Assembly (NCBI RefSeq): GCF_017545445.1
Contig: NZ_JAFWOM010000144.1
Location: 1-37,636, forward strand
Source of the DNA: Fibrobacter sp.
GTDB taxonomy: Bacteria; Fibrobacterota; Fibrobacteria; Fibrobacterales; Fibrobacteraceae
Direction of reading: 5' to 3'
DNA length: 37,636 nt
A program made the position numbers and the translations under genes. The notes under the pieces were generated by a model that saw only the letters and a program-made list of their open reading frames with translations, was not told the origin of the DNA and did not search any database. The stretch's first letter is position 1, and the number at the start of each line of letters is the position of its first letter. Shown here piece after piece: positions 33,777 through 37,636 of the stretch.

Positions 33777-34373
33777 TTATTGCGCCTTTCTCTCGCCTTT
33801 CATGGTTGTCGTCTCTCGTCTCAATCTATACGGCCTTCCGGTGCTATGTTGATACGCGAGGCGTTTGCGGACCTCTTCGAGGTATTTGATGTAGCGCTCG
33901 CTTTGGTAGTCGCGGTACGTCCAGTCAAAAGCGTGAAAATGCCCATCTTGAAAGTAAAGCGTCGGTTCCACGAATATGCCGCGCTGCATATAAACGCGTT
34001 GACGCTGGTCCTTAGTTGTTGCCAAAAAGAACTGTCCGAGTGTCATGTAGCCTGGATCGAGGTTCACAGGGCGCAGTCCCGGCGTGCCGTTTTCTTGGGC
34101 GATTTCGAGTTCTACGTCGTTTGTCCAGAGCTTGATATCGACAATCGTTTCGCGCTCGACGAGTTGCTCGTAGCTAAAAAATGCTCGCACTGGAGCATCG
34201 CCAATTTCTTCTTTGTAGTAATTCGTGAATGTAAACGGGAACGGTTCCAAGTTCAGGTCTTCTTCGCCGAATTTCGCTTGGAGTATGTCGCGAACCGCCT
34301 TCACGGATTCGGCATCTTTCGCGAGTATGCCCACGACAATTTTCACTTTGGCAGGAGTTCTAATTTCACCCAT
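33777..34373 (-). CDS. DUF4416-family protein
   Basis: A 198-residue protein; I chose the ATG at 34373 (MGEIRTPAKVKIVVGILAKD), since the upstream in-frame extension is repeat sequence. Features of DUF4416 are PFPFTFTNYYKEEIG, RPVNLDPGYMTLGQFFLATT and FDWTYRDYQSERYI. The function is not established; the protein is soluble and cytoplasmic. The last residues (LRRETTTMKGERKAQ) go beyond the usual end and are partly encoded by CTCTCGT-type heptamers (33807-33822), so the tail is probably an accidental extension. Confidence 0.85.
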   Translation of the reverse strand: MGEIRTPAKVKIVVGILAKDAESVKAVRDILQAKFGEEDLNLEPFPFTFTNYYKEEIGDAPVRAFFSYEQLVERETIVDIKLWTNDVELEIAQENGTPGLRPVNLDPGYMTLGQFFLATTKDQRQRVYMQRGIFVEPTLYFQDGHFHAFDWTYRDYQSERYIKYLEEVRKRLAYQHSTGRPYRLRRETTTMKGERKAQ

Positions 34374-34407
34374 GCCACCAAATTTAGTAAAAGGCGAGAG
34401 CTGCGGC

Positions 34408-34478
34408 AAAACATTTATGTTTTGGCATAGCCGAGCCGTACTAAATGCGTCCGTAAGGACGCCAATTTAGCAAAAGTG
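34408..34478. repeat. 70-bp hairpin repeat, copy 1
   Basis: Contains the stem CTAAAT-GCGTCC-GTAA-GGACGC-(CA)-ATTTAG at 34441-34470 and the common left part TTTATGTTTTGGCATAGCCG. It differs from copy 2 by a few substitutions and one G in the stem. Confidence 0.85.
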
Positions 34479-34641
34479 AGCAAGGCGAGGAAGCGAGACT
34501 GCTTGCAGGCTCATTTTAGAGCCGCAGCCACGGATGCCGAAGGCATCAAAAGGCGAGAGCTGCGGCAAAAGTGTGCAAAACTCGAAAGCGCTAAACTTGT
34601 TTTTGCATTTTCGAGTTGCAGCCACTGACGTCATAGACGTC

Positions 34642-34710
34642 AAAATATTTATGTTTTGGCATAGCCGAGCCGTACTAAATGCGTCCGTAAGACGCCAATT
34701 TAGTAAAAGT
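34642..34710. repeat. 70-bp hairpin repeat, copy 2
   Basis: Same element as 34408-34478 in the same orientation. One G is lost, so the inner stem becomes GCGTC-CGTAA-GACGC, still perfectly paired with a 5-nt loop, and the outer CTAAAT/ATTTAG pairing is kept. Confidence 0.85.
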
Positions 34711-34740
34711 GGATGACTTGAATTTTGTATTTTTCATTAC

Positions 34741-35598
34741 ATGAAACTTTCTACAATTACGTCTCATTTATCTCGTCACTCGTTCAGTTTGGTGCACTTC
34801 GGCAGGCTCCGTGTACCACTCAGTGGTCTTTTGCCGTCTCTCGTCTCTCGTCTCTCGTCTCTCGTCTGTATCCTCTCGTCTCTCGTCTTTACACTCTCGT
34901 CTATATCATACGCCGAGGCACCGCGTGTAGTGCCGTCGATTCTCGATTCTGTACCGCATGAGGCATCGCATTTTACGCAAGGGCTTTCGTTCGATGGCAA
35001 GGAAATGATTGAAACTACGGGGCTGTACGGAAAGTCCGGGCTTTACCGCCGCACGCTGGAAGGAAAAATCTTGGATTCGGCTCGCATAGAAGAACGTTAT
35101 TTTGGCGAGGGTTCTGTTGTGTTGGGCGATGAGATTTATTACTTGACGTGGAAATCGCACAAGGCGTTTATTTATTCTCGCAAGCCGTTTAAATACAAGG
35201 GCGAGTTCCGTATCCCGACCGAAGGCTGGGGGCTTACGCTATGGCAGGACCAGCTTTTGATGAGCAACGGCACAGATGAACTTTTGCAAATTGCTCCGGG
35301 CGGTTTTGCCGTATCGGGCAACATCAAGGTTCGCGATGGACGTTATTCGATAAAACTGCTGAACGAACTTGAAGTTGTTGGAAATACTTTATACGCTAAT
35401 ATTTGGCAGACGGATCTGATTGCTGAAATCGAACTTCCGAGCGGGAAGGTGTTGCGTTATATCGACTTTTCGAAAAAAGCGGGGGAGATTCGTGAACGAT
35501 TCCCCGGCGTGGATGTGCTGAACGGAATCGCTTACGATGGCAAGGACTTCTGGATAACCGGCAAGCTTTGGCCGCAGATTTACAAAGTTAAATTCTAG
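34741..35598 (+). CDS. Glutaminyl-peptide cyclotransferase (plant/bacterial type I QC)
   Basis: A 285-residue protein. Residues about 60-285 are a beta-propeller typical of type I glutaminyl cyclases (Glu_cyclase_2): HEASHFTQGLSFDG, IETTGLYGKSGL, VLGDEIYYLTWKS, GEFRIPTEGWGLT, LLMSNGTDELL, LLNELEVVGNTLYANIWQTD and LNGIAYDGKDFWITGKLWP. It converts N-terminal Gln of exported proteins to pyroglutamate. The N-terminal 58 residues are unusual: the hydrophobic core of the signal sequence is made of 7-residue units (SLVSRLS, SLVCILS, SLVFTLS) coded by a heptamer array, ending at a plausible SYA|EA cleavage site. The true start is uncertain: ATG 34741 or an in-frame GTG at 34792. No SD is visible. Confidence 0.85.
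   Translation: MKLSTITSHLSRHSFSLVHFGRLRVPLSGLLPSLVSRLSSLVCILSSLVFTLSSISYAEAPRVVPSILDSVPHEASHFTQGLSFDGKEMIETTGLYGKSGLYRRTLEGKILDSARIEERYFGEGSVVLGDEIYYLTWKSHKAFIYSRKPFKYKGEFRIPTEGWGLTLWQDQLLMSNGTDELLQIAPGGFAVSGNIKVRDGRYSIKLLNELEVVGNTLYANIWQTDLIAEIELPSGKVLRYIDFSKKAGEIRERFPGVDVLNGIAYDGKDFWITGKLWPQIYKVKF
34836..34908 (+). repeat. CTCTCGT heptamer array within the glutaminyl cyclase gene
   Basis: About ten units of 7 nt: several perfect CTCTCGT copies, with variant units CTGTATC, CTTTACA and CTATATC. Because 7 is not a multiple of 3, all three frames are read in turn and the protein repeats every 7 residues. Same unit type as at 5816-5836, 18111-18159 and 33807-33822. Confidence 0.9.
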
Positions 35599-35819
35599 AT
35601 TAGTGCCTGTGCGAGAATTGTTTTCGTCTAATTTGCGTGTGTAATCACGCGTCGATCCTCATACACCGCTCAAGATTCTTCGCGGCGATGTTGGCGTCAT
35701 TCTGACCCTGAAAGGGGAAGAATCCAGTGAAAAAGCCCCTTTTTTTCCGTATTTTCTAACCACTAACCACTAATCACTAACCACTAATTTTCTATATATG
35801 CTCTCAAATTGCATTTTTG
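35599..35819. repeat. Intergenic region with hairpin element and heptamer array
   Basis: No gene seen. Positions 35696-35725 form ATTCT-ga-CCC-TGAAA-GGG-ga-AGAAT within GTCATTCTGA...GAATCC, a relative of the GGATCCT/AGGATGAC elements. AAAGGGG (35711-35717) can alternatively pair with CCCCTTT (35736-35742) before a T-run and terminate the cyclase transcript. Positions 35756-35790 carry CTAACCA, CTAACCA, CTAATCA, CTAACCA, CTAATTT, the same unit as in the array at 20523-20560. Confidence 0.7.
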
Positions 35820-35914
35820 CCTGGGTCCTGTGACCAGATTCGCCAATTCCACTGGTGCTAGAGCAGTAAACTCGGACAAAAACATGTAATGAAACAAAAC
35901 AATCAAAAAAAGGA
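35820..35914 (+). promoter_or_regulatory. Putative rpsO 5' leader with two small hairpins
   Basis: CTGGGTC-CTGT-GACCAG (one bulged G, near 35820-35836) and ACTGgtGCT-AG-AGCAGT (near 35854-35870) precede the rpsO SD. S15 represses its own mRNA through diverse leader structures in several bacteria, so an autoregulatory role is possible but rests only on position and pairing. Confidence 0.3.
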
Positions 35915-35923
35915 ATGGCTACA

Positions 35924-36196
35924 ATGGCTACTATCACAAAAGAAAAGGCTGCAGAACTCACCGCTAAGTTTGGTGCTAACGAAAAGGACACCGGTAACGT
36001 CCGCGTTCAGATCGCTATCCTCACGGAAAAGATCAAGAACCTCACCGAACACATCAAGACCAACAAGAAGGACTTCCACTCTCTCCGCGGTCTGTCTATG
36101 ATGGTTGCAAAGCGCAAGAACCTTCTCAAGTACTACGGCGAAAAGGACATTATCGCTCAGCGTGCATTGATCAAGGAACTCGGTCTCCGCGGCTAA
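35924..36196 (+). CDS. rpsO: 30S ribosomal protein S15
   Basis: A 90-residue protein of usual S15 length, with the conserved DTGNVRVQIAILTEKIKNLT and DFHSLRGLSMMVAKRKNLLK segments that contact 16S rRNA. I chose the ATG at 35924 because AAGGA lies 9 nt upstream; the in-frame ATG at 35915 touches the SD directly. Codon use is strongly biased (AAG, CTC, CGC), as expected for a highly expressed gene. It is followed by pnp after 21 bp, the classical rpsO-pnp arrangement. Confidence 0.97.
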   Translation: MATITKEKAAELTAKFGANEKDTGNVRVQIAILTEKIKNLTEHIKTNKKDFHSLRGLSMMVAKRKNLLKYYGEKDIIAQRALIKELGLRG

Positions 36197-36217
36197 TTCT
36201 CGTATTGGAGATTTTTT

Positions 36218-37636
36218 ATGTCAACAGAAGCTTATCAAGCTAAATACGGCAAGATGCTCGATCCGAAGGAAGTGTCTGTAAACCTTCCGGATGGCCGTGT
36301 GATTACGTTTGAAACTGGCCGTATCGCAAAGCAGGCACGTGGTTCTGCTGTCGCCAAGATGGGGGACGCGTTTGTCCTTTCTACCGTTTGCTACGGTGAA
36401 GAAAAGGATGGTGACTTCTTCCCTCTGACAGTTGAATATCGCGAAAAGTCTTATGCTGCCGGACGCCTGCCTGGTGGCTACAGCAAGCGCGAACCGGGTC
36501 GTCCGAGCGATGAAGAAATTCTTTCTGCGCGTATCATCGACCGTCCGATTCGTCCGATGTTCCCGGAAAACTTCACTCGTGAAGTTCAGGTTATCGTTCA
36601 GGTTCTTTCTTCCGACAAGAAGTTCGCTCCGGACGTCTTGGGCGTGAGTGCCGCATCTCTTTCCATCGGTCTTTCTGAACTCCCGTTCGAACAGCAGGTC
36701 GCTGCCGTTCGCGTGGCTGTGGTCGATGGCCAGAACGTCGTGATGCCGACTTACGATCAAGTTGCCGTGGCCGATCTAGACCTCGTGGTCGCCGGTACGG
36801 AAGACTCCGTGTGCATGGTCGAAGGTGGTGCTTACGAAGTGTCCGAAGACACGATGATTGGCGCTATCCTCGCGGGTCACGAAGTGATTAAGGAAATGTG
36901 CAAGGCTCAACAGCAGCTCGTTGAACGCTGCTCCAAGCCGAAGATGGAACTCAAGCCGAAGTTTGTTGGTGAAGAACATGACAAGCTCGTTGCTACGGTC
37001 AAGGAAGTTGTCTGGGATGAACTGAACAAGGACGTCCACTCCAACATGGTCAAGACCGACTTCTATCCGGCTATGGCAGATCTCTGCGCCCGTATGCTCG
37101 AAGACGAACGCATTCTCGCTATCGTCGGCAAGGACGATGCTCAGGATGCAGCCCTCGTTGCCGATGCGAAGGGTATCTTCAGCGACCTTGAACGCACCGC
37201 CATGCGCGAAATGATTTTGAACGAAGACGTGCGTCTCGATGGTCGTAAGACGACCGAAGTCCGTCCGATCGAAATCGAAATGGGCGTGCTCCCGCGTGCT
37301 CACGGTTCTGCAATCTTCCAGCGTGGCGAAACCCAAGGTCTCGTCATTTGTACGCTTGGAACAAAGGCTGACGAACAACGTTTCGAAAGCTTGCAGGGCG
37401 AAGGCGCCAAGAGCTACATGCTCCATTACAACTTCCCGCCGTTCTCTGTCGGCGAATGCAAGAAGCTCGGGCTTTCTCGCCGTGAAATTGGTCACGGTCA
37501 CTTGGCCGAACGCTCCCTCGCAGCAGTCCTTCCGCTCCCGGAAGACTTCCCTTACACCATCCGCGTGGTTTCCGAAATCATGGAATCCAACGGTTCTTCT
37601 TCCATGGCCTCTGTTTGCGGTGGCTGCCTCAGCTTG
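36218..37636 (+). CDS. pnp: Polyribonucleotide nucleotidyltransferase (PNPase), truncated by window end
   Basis: 473 codons are present and the frame is open to the last base. The first RNase PH domain includes FETGRIAKQARGSAV, the YREKSYAAGRLPGGYSKREP core and IIDRPIRPMFP. The helical linker and the start of the second RNase PH domain follow (VRLDGRKTTEVRPI, GSAIFQRGETQ, HYNFPPFSVGE, then SNGSSSMASVCGG). The catalytic Asp residues and the KH and S1 domains lie beyond the window. PNPase degrades RNA 3'-5' by phosphorolysis. TTGGAG with 7-nt spacing supports the ATG. Codon bias indicates high expression. Confidence 0.97.
   Translation, partial: MSTEAYQAKYGKMLDPKEVSVNLPDGRVITFETGRIAKQARGSAVAKMGDAFVLSTVCYGEEKDGDFFPLTVEYREKSYAAGRLPGGYSKREPGRPSDEEILSARIIDRPIRPMFPENFTREVQVIVQVLSSDKKFAPDVLGVSAASLSIGLSELPFEQQVAAVRVAVVDGQNVVMPTYDQVAVADLDLVVAGTEDSVCMVEGGAYEVSEDTMIGAILAGHEVIKEMCKAQQQLVERCSKPKMELKPKFVGEEHDKLVATVKEVVWDELNKDVHSNMVKTDFYPAMADLCARMLEDERILAIVGKDDAQDAALVADAKGIFSDLERTAMREMILNEDVRLDGRKTTEVRPIEIEMGVLPRAHGSAIFQRGETQGLVICTLGTKADEQRFESLQGEGAKSYMLHYNFPPFSVGECKKLGLSRREIGHGHLAERSLAAVLPLPEDFPYTIRVVSEIMESNGSSSMASVCGGCLSL

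Larger units (their letters stand above)
34374..34740. other. Repeat-filled intergenic region before the glutaminyl cyclase gene
   Basis: 367 bp without a convincing gene. It carries two copies of a 70-bp repeat (34408-34478, 34642-34710) and two copies of GGCGAGAGCTGCGGCAAAA (34393-34411, 34551-34569). It also has small hairpins GATGCC-GAA-GGCATC and TGACGTC-ATA-GACGTCA, and an inverted pair AACTCGAAA/TTTCGAGTT. Short open frames here translate the repeats and are not credible. Confidence 0.8.

Noticed and set aside
34534..34716. 60-codon open frame in the repeat region
   Set aside because: It translates the 70-bp hairpin repeat, has no SD and recurs in part at the other repeat copy.
36776..37501. 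241-codon open frame on the minus strand
   Set aside because: Antisense to pnp, whose strong codon bias leaves long open reverse frames.

Overview
The window is chromosomal DNA that looks like Fibrobacter (Fibrobacterota). The strongest pointer is a pair of roughly 920-residue lipoproteins (23963-26725 and 28456-31236) that I recognise as the Fibrobacter paralogous family described as TIGR02171. Supporting signs are a secreted GH43 enzyme with CBM6-like modules, many predicted lipoproteins, and intergenic spaces filled with short repeats. Assignment below genus is not possible by eye.

Left part (1-7393). A tRNA-Asn with its terminator is followed by minus-strand genes. First comes an operon floA (flotillin-like) - small basic protein - membrane-anchored protein with a winged-helix-like segment. 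Next are three related small membrane proteins, then a plus-strand metzincin-like lipoprotein. A fourth copy of the small membrane protein follows, enclosed by two almost identical 74-75 bp repeats, and then a long-form NfeD protease. FloA and NfeD are classical membrane-microdomain partners, and here a lineage-specific membrane protein family lies between them.

Middle part (7556-20780). A 1397-residue hybrid sensor kinase is followed by an arginase-fold protein and guanine deaminase (guaD). Then comes a tight four-gene minus-strand operon: an SPL-like radical SAM enzyme, a circularly permuted ATP-grasp-like protein, a PstS-like binding protein without signal peptide, and a WbqC-family protein. 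I regard this operon as the best candidate for an undescribed pathway. After it lie a SPASM-type radical SAM protein carrying an in-frame repeat insertion, a tRNA-dihydrouridine synthase, rdgB and a TM2-domain protein.

Right part (20980-37636). A plus-strand envelope region holds an AlgJ/AlgX-like SGNH lipoprotein, a transglutaminase-like membrane protein, TIGR02171 protein 1, a GT-C-like polytopic membrane protein and TIGR02171 protein 2. A GH43 arabinanase-like enzyme follows, then minus-strand DUF486 and DUF4416 proteins, a plus-strand glutaminyl cyclase, and the housekeeping pair rpsO-pnp (pnp runs off the end).

Superimposed on this are intergenic repeats of three kinds: (i) arrays with a 7-nt period, often as an arm followed by its complementary arm; (ii) hairpin elements of the ATCCT...AGGATGAC and CATCCCGGA...TCCGGGAT type, some of which double as intrinsic terminators; (iii) a 70-bp hairpin repeat before the glutaminyl cyclase gene. 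Two arrays have entered coding sequence, and one forms the signal peptide of the glutaminyl cyclase. All functional calls are from reading motifs; no database search was run.
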